From assembly GCA_938038735.1 (NCBI GenBank), contig CALHSW010000001.1, positions 1-64,000 on the forward strand: a stretch of DNA of 64,000 bases, written 5' to 3'. The notes beneath the pieces were generated by a model, which made no database searches, was not told the origin of the DNA, and worked only from the letters and a program-made list of their open reading frames with translations. The DNA comes from an uncultured Bacteroidia bacterium. Lineage in GTDB: Bacteria > Bacteroidota > Bacteroidia > Bacteroidales > CAJPTX01. The first letter of the stretch is position 1. Every line of letters begins with the position of its first letter. Made by a program: the position numbers and the translations under genes. This document shows positions 10,579 through 17,909 of the stretch, one piece after another.

Positions 10579-11355
10579 ATGCTCATCGTCCCGCCTTTCG
10601 TTCAGTACTATAAGCAACCGAACGTTAGGCTGCGCCCATGCGTGTGCTCCGGATGCAATCAGCTATTTATGGGTAGCGGTATCCCGCTCTGCGCAGCGTG
10701 CCAAAACGCCCTGCCATACACCCATTTCTGGGACTTTGACTGCGACTCCGCCCTACAGAACCTCTCCGCGGTCGTCTACGTTGAACACGTTTTCTCCCTC
10801 TGCTACTACACACGCAGCTCGTTAATCCCAAGGCTTATCCACGCATTCAAGTACCAAGGACGTTGGGACCTCGCCCTGGCGTTCGGCGATATGCTCGGAA
10901 TGCGTCTCAGGGATAGCCCCTTAGCGCACGATATAGATGGCATTATCCCTGTTCCGCTGCACTGGAGGAAGGCCATGATAAGGGGCTACAACCAATCGGA
11001 CTTCATTGCCAAAGGCTTAGCGAGACAAATGGGGCTGCCGCTTTGGAGGGTGCTGCGCCGCCACAAATTCACAAAAACGCAGACTCTAGTAGCCTCGCAC
11101 TACGAACGTCAGTTCAACGTGCACAGCGCAATCTCGCTCCGCCACGATGCGTGCATTCCTGCGGGCGCACACGTGCTGCTGGTTGACGATATGGTAACTA
11201 CCGGCGCCACCCTCATGGCATGCACCGATGCCCTTCGCACGATTCGCGACCTGCGCGCCAGCGTGGCGAGCGTTGGAATTGCAAGGTCCCTGATTACAGG
11301 CGAACGCTACGTTGACCTCCCCTCTTTGGGAAACGATAAGTTCTTCGCGCCGTAA
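10579..11355 (+). CDS. comF: ComF family phosphoribosyltransferase-like protein
   Basis: The 258-residue protein has the two ComF parts. An N-terminal zinc-ribbon region carries Cys pairs (CVCSGC at residues 21-26 and LCAAC further on). A C-terminal phosphoribosyltransferase fold carries the PRPP-binding motif VLLVDDMVTTGATL. The conserved ALRRGYNQ-type helix is present here as IRGYNQSD. In other bacteria ComF supports DNA uptake during transformation, but in Bacteroidota it is widespread and its role is not settled. It converges with frdB; a bidirectional-looking hairpin separates them. The ATG at 10579 is the first one before the zinc ribbon. Confidence 0.87.
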   Translation: MLIVPPFVQYYKQPNVRLRPCVCSGCNQLFMGSGIPLCAACQNALPYTHFWDFDCDSALQNLSAVVYVEHVFSLCYYTRSSLIPRLIHAFKYQGRWDLALAFGDMLGMRLRDSPLAHDIDGIIPVPLHWRKAMIRGYNQSDFIAKGLARQMGLPLWRVLRRHKFTKTQTLVASHYERQFNVHSAISLRHDACIPAGAHVLLVDDMVTTGATLMACTDALRTIRDLRASVASVGIARSLITGERYVDLPSLGNDKFFAP

Positions 11356-11395
11356 TGCAGCTGTTTTACAGGGGGGTAAATGGACTGCATGCGAC

Positions 11396-11433
11396 AAAAA
11401 AAGAGACCCGTAAACGATCCGTTTACAGGTCTC
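11396..11433 (-). terminator. Terminator of the frd operon
   Basis: An inverted repeat with arms 11403-11416 and 11420-11433 (GAGACC-GTAAACG, one mismatch, 3-nt loop) lies 31 bp past the frdB stop. On the minus strand it is followed by seven T residues, the form of an intrinsic terminator. It may also stop comF transcription from the other side. Confidence 0.82.
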
Positions 11434-11464
11434 CAAAACTTTCACACCGTTAATCTGCTACCCT

Positions 11465-12208
11465 CTAATCGTGCAGCTTGGAGATGATGTACTCACGGTT
11501 CAGCCGCGCTATGTGGGAGATAGATATCCCCTTGGGGCACTCCGCCTCGCACGCCCTCGTGTTGGTGCACCCACCGAAACCTAGCTCATCCATCTTGGCA
11601 ATCATCCGCTTAGCGCGTATCCACGCCTCCGGGCGCCCCTGCGGCAGCAGCGCGTACTGCGACACCTTAGCCGCCACAAAAAGCATCGCCGAGGCGTTTT
11701 TGCATGCCGCCACGCATGCACCGCAGCCCACGCACCCCGCACCATCGATAGACTCATCCGCGCGGCGCTTCGCCACGGGGATACTGTTGGCATCGGGCGC
11801 TGCTCCAATATTTACCGAGATGTAGCCCCCCGCCTGCTGTATCTTATCAAATGCCGACCGGTCAACTATCAAGTCCTTCACAACCGGGAACGCCCCAGCC
11901 CGCCACGGCTCTATGGTAATCGTGGAGCCATCCTTAAAGGAACGCATATGCAGCTCGCACGTTGTAGCCTTCACCTCCGGCCCATGCGGTCGCCCATTGA
12001 TGACTATTCCGCAGCACCCGCAAATTCCCTCTCGGCAATCATGGTCAAACGCCACCGGCTCTATATCCCGCGCAAGAAGCTCCGAATTCAAATAGTCAAG
12101 CATCTCAAGAAACGACATCTCCGCCACCACCCCATCTAGGTCGTACTTCTCAAAACGCCCCTTCGCCTTCGCGCTTTCCTGCCGCCATACCTTTATCGTA
12201 AATTTCAT
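11465..12208 (-). CDS. frdB: Fumarate reductase/succinate dehydrogenase iron-sulfur subunit
   Basis: This 247-residue subunit carries electrons between the membrane cytochrome (FrdC) and the flavoprotein (FrdA). All three cluster-binding motifs are visible: the plant-type [2Fe-2S] site with Cys58, Cys63, Cys66 and Cys84; the [4Fe-4S] motif CVGCGACVAAC; and the cluster motif near the C-terminus, CTNTRACEAECPKG. It acts on the cytoplasmic face of the inner membrane. In Bacteroidales this three-subunit type usually runs as fumarate reductase in anaerobic respiration, though the direction is not readable from sequence. It is the last gene of the operon and is separated from frdA by a CAP-domain gene, which is unusual. 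Confidence 0.95.
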   Translation of the reverse strand: MKFTIKVWRQESAKAKGRFEKYDLDGVVAEMSFLEMLDYLNSELLARDIEPVAFDHDCREGICGCCGIVINGRPHGPEVKATTCELHMRSFKDGSTITIEPWRAGAFPVVKDLIVDRSAFDKIQQAGGYISVNIGAAPDANSIPVAKRRADESIDGAGCVGCGACVAACKNASAMLFVAAKVSQYALLPQGRPEAWIRAKRMIAKMDELGFGGCTNTRACEAECPKGISISHIARLNREYIISKLHD

Positions 12209-12312
12209 AGCCTCACGCCCTTATTTCTTTTCTACCCTCTACGCCTACCAAATCCCCAATTCTGTTCTACCTCTTGAGCCCTCTCCGCACTACTCCTCGC
12301 CCTGCCTTCCGC

Positions 12313-12909
12313 TCAATACCCATAATCTATTACCGTTGCAACCCCATACCCCGCATTGCCGCCTACCTTCTGCCCTACGCCTATCACTTTAGCACTAGGA
12401 TCCAACGCATTCTTCCTATGTCCTAGGGACGGCGTGCCCTCATCGATGAGAAGTTGAACCAAAATGCCACGCGCATCTTTGATCCCCCAAGAGCAACTCT
12501 CACTGAGCGCATTATTGGCCCCTTGCCGCTTCAAACGATCCCAAAATTGACTCCCATCACTCCCAGTATGGGTAACTTGCCCCGTCCTTCCGAGGTCGTT
12601 AGCAAACCACTGCGCCGCCTTGCAGAACCGATCATCCAACTTCAACGCCCCCACGGGCTTCATTGTCGTCATGGTCTCGTAGCAGCTCTTGGCGTAACCA
12701 TTCGCCTTCCCAACATGGGGCTTTATAAACTTCTCTGCGTACTCCTTAGGCTTTGTGCGAGCGTAATTATGCTCCTCTAGCATGGCTTGAGCAAACTGCA
12801 TATCAACTTTCGCTCCGCCCTTCTTCTTGTCACACGAAGCAAAAAGCCCATTCACCGCAAACAAAAGCAAGCCCAAAAACAGCAGCCGCCTCAAATATGT
12901 TCCATTCAT
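12313..12909 (-). CDS. CAP-domain (SCP-like) lipoprotein
   Basis: I place the start at the internal ATG at 12909, which puts a basic residue pair directly before the hydrophobic segment; an ATG 36 bp upstream is also open. The protein has 198 residues. A signal segment ends at LFASC, a lipobox-like site, followed by a Lys/Gly-rich linker. The rest is a bacterial CAP domain: LEEHNYAR near the start, the THTGSDGSQFWDR stretch, SESCSWG, and GHRKNAL. Bacterial CAP proteins are extracytoplasmic and their biochemical roles are mostly unknown. It sits between frdA and frdB on the same strand with gaps of 51 and 104 bp, so it is probably cotranscribed with the respiratory complex. No functional link is known to me. 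Confidence 0.85.
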   Translation of the reverse strand: MNGTYLRRLLFLGLLLFAVNGLFASCDKKKGGAKVDMQFAQAMLEEHNYARTKPKEYAEKFIKPHVGKANGYAKSCYETMTTMKPVGALKLDDRFCKAAQWFANDLGRTGQVTHTGSDGSQFWDRLKRQGANNALSESCSWGIKDARGILVQLLIDEGTPSLGHRKNALDPSAKVIGVGQKVGGNAGYGVATVIDYGY

Positions 12910-12960
12910 AAACACAACCCTTCCAAACATAGAAAGCACATCCACTCTAGACGCTTCCCG

Positions 12961-14880
12961 CTACTTGTAGCTCCGCACCGCTGGCTTCACAAACTCAAAC
13001 TTCAGCTCCTCCTTGTGCAGCTCCGGCTGCGCTCCGTTCCCTTTATACTCCCAGGCCGATACGTAGGAATACTGCTCATCGTTACGCTGCGCCTCGCCGC
13101 CCTCCGTTTGGAACTCCTCACGGAAGTGCGCACCGCAGCTCTCCTTACGATCCAACGCATCCATGCACATCAAACGCCCTATCTGGAAGAAATCAGCCAC
13201 ACGTCCAGCCTTTTCCAAATCCTGGTTAAGCCCCTTGTCAGTACCCAGTATCTTCACATCGCTCCAAAACTCCTTCTCCAGAGCATCTATCTCTTGCAGT
13301 GCCTTCTTTAGCCCCTCCTCGTTTCGGCTCATGCCGCAGTACTCCCACATAATCTGCCCCAAACGCTTGTGGAAGCTCCGCACGCTCTTCGTACCCTTCA
13401 CGCCCATCAGCCTATCTATCTTCGCTCGCACTGCCTTCTCGGCCTCCTCAAACTCTGGGGTGTCAGTGCTAAAGCGTTCCACGCGGATTTGATCCGACAG
13501 GTAATCCGCTATGGTATAGGGCAGTATGAAATAGCCATCGCCCGAAGTCTGCATTAGCGATGCAGAGCCCAAACGATTCGCCCCCTGGTCGGAGAAATTT
13601 GACTCCCCTATAGCAAACAGCCCAGGCAGCGTTGTCATCAGGTTGTAATCCACCCAAAGACCACCCATCGTGTAGTGCCCCGAAGGGTAAATCCGCATAG
13701 GCGTTTTCAGCGGGGAGTCGCCCGCAAACATCTCATACATCTCAAAAAGGTTGCCGTAGCGCTCCATCAGCACCTTCTCCCCGTAACGGGATAGCGCCTG
13801 GCTGAAGTCCAAGTAGACGGACTGCCTACCCGGGCCCACGCCATACCCTGCATCGCAACGCTCCTTAATTGCCCTTGAAGCCACATCGCGGGGAACCAAG
13901 TTCCCAAACGCTGGGTAACGGCGCTCCAAGAAGTAATCGCGCTCCTCCTCCGGAATGTCTAGCGGGTTACGTGGATCCTCTTTCTTTTTCGGCACCCATA
14001 TACGCCCATCGTTACGCAGCGACTCACTCATGAGCGTCAACTTGCTCTGAAAGTCGTTCAAACGGGGCAACCCCGTGGGGTGAATCTGCACAAAGCTTGG
14101 GTTGGCGAAATAGGCCCCACGCTTAAACGCAGCCCACGCCGCGGAGCCGTTGCTATTAAGTGCCAACGTGGAGTAGAAGTAGATCGTACCGTAGCCCCCC
14201 GTGGCCAGCACCACGGCGTGAGCCGCGTGACGCTCAATCTCCCCCGTAACGAGATTCCTCGTAATAATGCCTCGCGCACGCCCATCAATGACCACCACGT
14301 CCATCATCTCGCGGCGAGGGTAAACCTTCACCGTGCCCTTGTCCACCTGCCGATTCAGCGTGCTGTAGGATCCCAATAGGCATTGCTGGCCCGTGATACC
14401 CTTTGCGTAAAAGGTTCGGGAAACCTGCACCCCGCCGAATGAACGGTTCTCTATCAATCCGCCGTAGTCCCTCGCAAAGGGAACCCCCACCGCCGTGAAA
14501 TGGTCAATAACATCGTTGCTCACCTGCGCCGCACGGTACACGTTCCCCTCCCGTGAACGGAAGTCTCCCCCCTTGAGCATGTCGTAGAATAGGCGGAAAA
14601 CGCTGTCATTATCATTCTTATAGTTCTTCGCAGCGTTTATACCACCCTGCGCCGCCACGGAGTGAGCCCTCCTCGGAGAGTCCTGGAAGCAGAACACCTT
14701 CACGTTGTACCCCAGCTCTCCCAGGGCCGATGCTGCGCTAGCTCCCGCCAAGCCCGTCCCCACAACGATTATATCCAAACGCTTACGATTCGCTGGGTTC
14801 ACCAGCTTCAACGAAGCTTTATGCTTATCCCACTTCTCGGCCAACGGCCCGCTCGGTATCTTTGAATCCAATGTCGCCAT
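12961..14880 (-). CDS. frdA: Fumarate reductase/succinate dehydrogenase flavoprotein subunit
   Basis: This is the catalytic subunit, interconverting succinate and fumarate. I chose the ATG at 14880, giving 639 residues and a 20-bp gap to frdC; the longer open frame would overlap frdC and has no family similarity. The dinucleotide-binding motif VVGTGLAGASAA lies at residues 40-50. The motif RAHSVAAQGG supplies His73, the expected covalent FAD attachment site. The active-site HPTGLPR and the GESNFSDQGANRLGS stretch are also present. Length and motifs fit the Bacteroidales/epsilonproteobacterial type with a diheme cytochrome subunit. It is the second gene of the operon after frdC. Confidence 0.96.
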   Translation of the reverse strand: MATLDSKIPSGPLAEKWDKHKASLKLVNPANRKRLDIIVVGTGLAGASAASALGELGYNVKVFCFQDSPRRAHSVAAQGGINAAKNYKNDNDSVFRLFYDMLKGGDFRSREGNVYRAAQVSNDVIDHFTAVGVPFARDYGGLIENRSFGGVQVSRTFYAKGITGQQCLLGSYSTLNRQVDKGTVKVYPRREMMDVVVIDGRARGIITRNLVTGEIERHAAHAVVLATGGYGTIYFYSTLALNSNGSAAWAAFKRGAYFANPSFVQIHPTGLPRLNDFQSKLTLMSESLRNDGRIWVPKKKEDPRNPLDIPEEERDYFLERRYPAFGNLVPRDVASRAIKERCDAGYGVGPGRQSVYLDFSQALSRYGEKVLMERYGNLFEMYEMFAGDSPLKTPMRIYPSGHYTMGGLWVDYNLMTTLPGLFAIGESNFSDQGANRLGSASLMQTSGDGYFILPYTIADYLSDQIRVERFSTDTPEFEEAEKAVRAKIDRLMGVKGTKSVRSFHKRLGQIMWEYCGMSRNEEGLKKALQEIDALEKEFWSDVKILGTDKGLNQDLEKAGRVADFFQIGRLMCMDALDRKESCGAHFREEFQTEGGEAQRNDEQYSYVSAWEYKGNGAQPELHKEELKFEFVKPAVRSYK

Positions 14881-14900
14881 CACTCTATCCCCCGTTTCAA

Positions 14901-15614
14901 TTAGCCTACTATCATAAAATACACCGGAATCGCTGCAAATCCTATCGTAATGATAGCAGCGTATATCTTGGAGATCACCTGCAGCCGCCCTATCCACTTG
15001 CGCCCATTCCAACCTACCGTTTGGAATGCCGACCAAAAGCCGTGCATCAGGTGCAAACCCAACAGGATTATTGCCACCAGGTACACTACGCTATAAATGA
15101 TTCCAAGCGACCCCTCAGTAAATAAACTTTTCACCAGCCCATAGGTGTTGTCCATCTCCACCCCCTTCACCACTACCTTATCTACCTCGGTGAAACGGAT
15201 ATCGTAGAAGAAGTGCATAATGTGAAGCGCCAAGAAGCAAAGAATCATAAAGCCTAGGATGTACATGTTCTTCGATGGCCACTCCGTCAGCTGATTGTTT
15301 GCCGTCTGCTCATACGCTATGGGCCGCCGCTTGCGATTCCTAAGCGTAATTATCGTCGCGTAGACGATGTGGAAGATGAAACCTGCCGCCAGCAGGGGCT
15401 CCATGATTCGCACCAACGGGTTGCTTATCATAAAATGCGCACCCACATTGTATAGTTCTCCCTCTGCCCAATGTGTCCCAAACATCGATACATCGTTTAG
15501 AAGTATCGTGAAATTCATTGCCATATGCACCAACAGGAACACCATCAAAAAGAGTCCTGTTATCGACATAACCAACTTATGCCCTACCGATGTGCTGAAA
15601 ATGCCCCCCTTCAT
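14901..15614 (-). CDS. frdC: Fumarate reductase/succinate dehydrogenase cytochrome b subunit
   Basis: The start at 15614 (MKGGIFSTSVGHK) is the family start; 19 further codons upstream are open but run across the promoter region. The 237-residue protein has five hydrophobic segments and several membrane-embedded His residues (HKLVM, LVHMAMN, HIVYA, LHIMHF, LHLMHGF), as expected for a diheme cytochrome b that anchors the complex and handles menaquinone. First gene of the operon, with a good -7 element 46 bp upstream and frdA 20 bp downstream. Confidence 0.94.
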   Translation of the reverse strand: MKGGIFSTSVGHKLVMSITGLFLMVFLLVHMAMNFTILLNDVSMFGTHWAEGELYNVGAHFMISNPLVRIMEPLLAAGFIFHIVYATIITLRNRKRRPIAYEQTANNQLTEWPSKNMYILGFMILCFLALHIMHFFYDIRFTEVDKVVVKGVEMDNTYGLVKSLFTEGSLGIIYSVVYLVAIILLGLHLMHGFWSAFQTVGWNGRKWIGRLQVISKIYAAIITIGFAAIPVYFMIVG

Positions 15615-15659
15615 ATTTCTACACTTAACGTTTGTTCTCCTCAACCTAAAAACCTGCTG

Positions 15660-15667
15660 CAAAGATA
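15660..15667 (-). promoter_or_regulatory. -7 element of the frd operon
   Basis: The minus strand reads TATCTTTG, a full match to TAnnTTTG, 46 bp upstream of the frdC ATG. No clear -33 TTG was found at the usual spacing. Confidence 0.6.
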
Positions 15668-15744
15668 TCACTCTTTCGCCGAAATTCCCCTATCCGTTAG
15701 GTATTTATACGCATTCAACGGAGAGCAATAATCATTAGAATGCA

Positions 15745-15780
15745 CAAAAAAGGAGAGTAGACCCCAAGGCCTATCTCTCC
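15745..15780 (-). terminator. Terminator downstream of the 15.8-kb outer-membrane gene
   Basis: An imperfect hairpin (GGAGAG-TAG against CTATCTCTCC, 15752-15780, one bulge) lies 28 bp past the stop at 15808. On the minus strand it is followed by a run of T residues. Confidence 0.72.
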
Positions 15781-15807
15781 TCCAAGTTCAACCTAAGATT
15801 AGTTCTT

Positions 15808-16644
15808 CTAGAACAGCCCAACCGCTGCTACGAACCACAGCTTCTGGTATGCCGGATTTAGCACTACATCAAGCTTCAACGGAATCGTGTAGAAATCCGT
15901 TATCTTGATGGGCTGCGTCACCGAGAAGGTAATGTTTGTGATGTTCGCCGATTTGTCGTAGAAGGCTCCTTTGTACGGTGTACCCCCAACTTGGCAGCTC
16001 AACGTCTGCCCCGACTTTAGCGTGTGGGTATACCCGAGGCCTATGTACATGGAGTACCGCTCCTTCGTGGTTGTCGACCCATCTGCCGCCACCTCAACCT
16101 TCGTATCGCCAAAAGTAAACGCTCCTACCGTTATTTCCAGCGGAAATTTTTCAACCCCATTGAAGTTCAACATTGCAAACTGCTGATGGATATCACCGTT
16201 ATCCTCTGTCTTCCATCGGAAGAAATGCGGCCTTTCCCGCTTATCTGCTGCCGGATAGTAGAAATCAATGTAGCTTATGGAGAAAATCCCCTTGTAGTCG
16301 TAACCTATCGACAGGTCTATCTCTCCATCACTCTGGTGAGAGTTCCCATTCTCCACCTTCCGCTGTAACGGCATACACCCCCACGCATTCAGGAAGAAAC
16401 CATAGGCGCTAAACGTCAGGTCCGGCTGCAAGTTCCACGAATCGTACGAAACCATACCGTTCCAAATGTGTTGGGTCTTGAAGGTCAACGCCGCCTCCAA
16501 CGAGATTGGGCGGGGCTGCGCCGCATCAACCCGAAGGCTATCACCTCCCTTTTTGCCAAAGTAGAACTTCCTCGCCGAGGCTGCAGGCGCCATCCACGCC
16601 AACATCACAACGCTAAACAATAGTACCGGTAGTGCTTTTCTCAT
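15808..16644 (-). CDS. Putative outer-membrane beta-barrel protein (TorF-like)
   Basis: The 278-residue protein begins with a clear signal peptide ending near AASA-RKF. The mature part shows alternating polar/aromatic strands, for example FKTQHIWNGMVSYDSWNLQPD and SMYIGLGYTHT, and ends with hydrophobic residues and a terminal Phe (AAVGLF), the usual end of an outer-membrane barrel. The opening strand, with its WNG and QPD pattern, recalls the TorF putative porins, but I cannot confirm that family by eye. It stands alone, between the frd operon and tRNA-Gln, with its own terminator. Function unknown; transport or an envelope structural role is possible. Confidence 0.7.
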   Translation of the reverse strand: MRKALPVLLFSVVMLAWMAPAASARKFYFGKKGGDSLRVDAAQPRPISLEAALTFKTQHIWNGMVSYDSWNLQPDLTFSAYGFFLNAWGCMPLQRKVENGNSHQSDGEIDLSIGYDYKGIFSISYIDFYYPAADKRERPHFFRWKTEDNGDIHQQFAMLNFNGVEKFPLEITVGAFTFGDTKVEVAADGSTTTKERYSMYIGLGYTHTLKSGQTLSCQVGGTPYKGAFYDKSANITNITFSVTQPIKITDFYTIPLKLDVVLNPAYQKLWFVAAVGLF

Positions 16645-16719
16645 GACTCTTTGTAGTTATTGGTTGCTTGTCCTGATTTAAACTCCCCCTCTACCTTCAC
16701 TCAAACCGCGCCCCGAGCG

Positions 16720-16790
16720 TTGACCTACCAGGATTCGAACCTGGGCTAACAGAACCAAAATCTGCTGTGCTACCATTACACCATAGGTCA
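16720..16790 (-). tRNA. tRNA-Gln (anticodon TTG)
   Basis: The minus strand folds into a full cloverleaf: acceptor TGACCTA pairing with TAGGTCA, T-arm loop GGTTCGAATCC, anticodon arm CAGATTTTGGTTCTG with TTG. The discriminator base is A. CCA is not encoded. Confidence 0.95.
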
Positions 16791-16801
16791 GAAAAGCTCC
16801 G

Positions 16802-16809
16802 CAAAGGTA
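16802..16809 (-). promoter_or_regulatory. -7 element of tRNA-Gln
   Basis: TACCTTTG on the minus strand lies 12 bp upstream of the tRNA 5' end, a sensible distance for a stable RNA promoter. Confidence 0.6.
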
Positions 16810-16837
16810 AGAAAACTTTACCTTCTGCGCAAAACGG

Positions 16838-17230
16838 CTACTTCTCCCGAAAGCGGAACTCCATACCCGCTATCCCCGCCAAATCTTCCCCCCACCCCCT
16901 GGCCTCCTCATCTGTTGCATCGTATAGCCACTCCACATCCAGCCCCTCTCCCTCTGCGTAAAGCTGCTTACACTTCAAAATCAGGCTAGCCACATACTTC
17001 GCGGAGATGGAGTTGAAGTACGTCAAATCTATACGTATCGTTGTGCTAGGCACGTTCCCATCGCTCCTACGCAAGGCATCGATGTATTCGTTTACCCACT
17101 GCAGAACCGGGGCAAAAAACTCCACCGTGTTCTCAGGCCGCGACACCCCCTCTATCACAATCTCTCGCGCCTCCGGATCCATCTTTATGTGCGGCGAATA
17201 CTGGGTTCCCGCTATCTCCAATACCTTCAT
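16838..17230 (-). CDS. siaC: SiaC family regulatory phosphoprotein (DUF1987)
   Basis: This 130-residue protein matches the SiaC/DUF1987 family: the N-terminal GTQYSPHIKMDPE stretch, RPENTVEFFAPVLQWV, and the YFNSISAKYVASLI helix start. SiaC is a STAS-like switch. In Pseudomonas aeruginosa it is phosphorylated by the kinase SiaB, dephosphorylated by SiaA, and in the free form activates the diguanylate cyclase SiaD. The phospho-acceptor here is probably Ser74 or Ser76 in the YFNSIS loop, by analogy. The siaB-like gene is 18 bp upstream, so the pair is an operon. No phosphatase or cyclase gene is adjacent, so its output here is unknown. Confidence 0.85.
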   Translation of the reverse strand: MKVLEIAGTQYSPHIKMDPEAREIVIEGVSRPENTVEFFAPVLQWVNEYIDALRRSDGNVPSTTIRIDLTYFNSISAKYVASLILKCKQLYAEGEGLDVEWLYDATDEEARGWGEDLAGIAGMEFRFREK

Positions 17231-17248
17231 AGAGCCCCTAATTTAATT

Positions 17249-17806
17249 CTACAACACTCGCAACGCTATCGTGTATCGCTCATATTGATCCCCTTCCAGC
17301 ACAAAGTTCCACTCCATCCGCGCGGAACGCTGCCGAACGGTCAGCAAACCAATCCCTGCCTCTCCTGACGGGAAATCAACATCTTCCAACAGAACCTCGC
17401 GCACCGCCCGATTCGCCTCCAATGGAGTGCAACCACAAACCCGCTCCAAGTGCTTCGACAGTTGCAACACATCCCGCTTCCGCACCAAGTTGCTGCACGA
17501 CACATCCACGCCCCCATCCTCTTCTAGCCACACCTCCACGGCGTACTCCCTGCATGCCGACTCCCGCACCGTGTCACCGTAGTGCATAACGTTCTCCAAT
17601 AGCTCAACCACAACGTGCCGAACCCGCTTTGCTCTCGCCTGCGAAACGCCTTTCGCTAGCAACACCTCCACGATCCGCTCCACGCACGTCCATATCGCCT
17701 CATGGTTGGCATCCCCCCGCTGTGCAAACGCCACCGGACGATGTGCACCCTCCGACAAAATCCCCCGCGTAGAAACCCCATCCATTTGCATCTCCCTTTC
17801 GCTCAT
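17249..17806 (-). CDS. siaB: SiaB family protein kinase (GHKL-type, DUF6272)
   Basis: A 185-residue single-domain GHKL ATPase. The N-box is VVELLENVMHYG (about residues 68-78) and a glycine loop GEAGIGLL lies near residue 150. There is no sensor or dimerisation domain, as in SiaB and anti-sigma-type kinases. By family knowledge it phosphorylates the neighbouring SiaC on Ser/Thr. Upstream there is about 100 bp to the end of the LysM gene. Which signal drives it cannot be seen. An anti-anti-sigma pair of the SpoIIAB/SpoIIAA kind is the related alternative, but the partner is clearly SiaC-like. Confidence 0.82.
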   Translation of the reverse strand: MSEREMQMDGVSTRGILSEGAHRPVAFAQRGDANHEAIWTCVERIVEVLLAKGVSQARAKRVRHVVVELLENVMHYGDTVRESACREYAVEVWLEEDGGVDVSCSNLVRKRDVLQLSKHLERVCGCTPLEANRAVREVLLEDVDFPSGEAGIGLLTVRQRSARMEWNFVLEGDQYERYTIALRVL

Positions 17807-17909
17807 ATCAAACGCCCTTCGGTTCTATCCAATACCTCCTCTCTTTCAAAAGCTCAACCGCACACGTCTCCTTCTCCCTATACGAAACGCTTGCAAAATG
17901 GTTACACCT

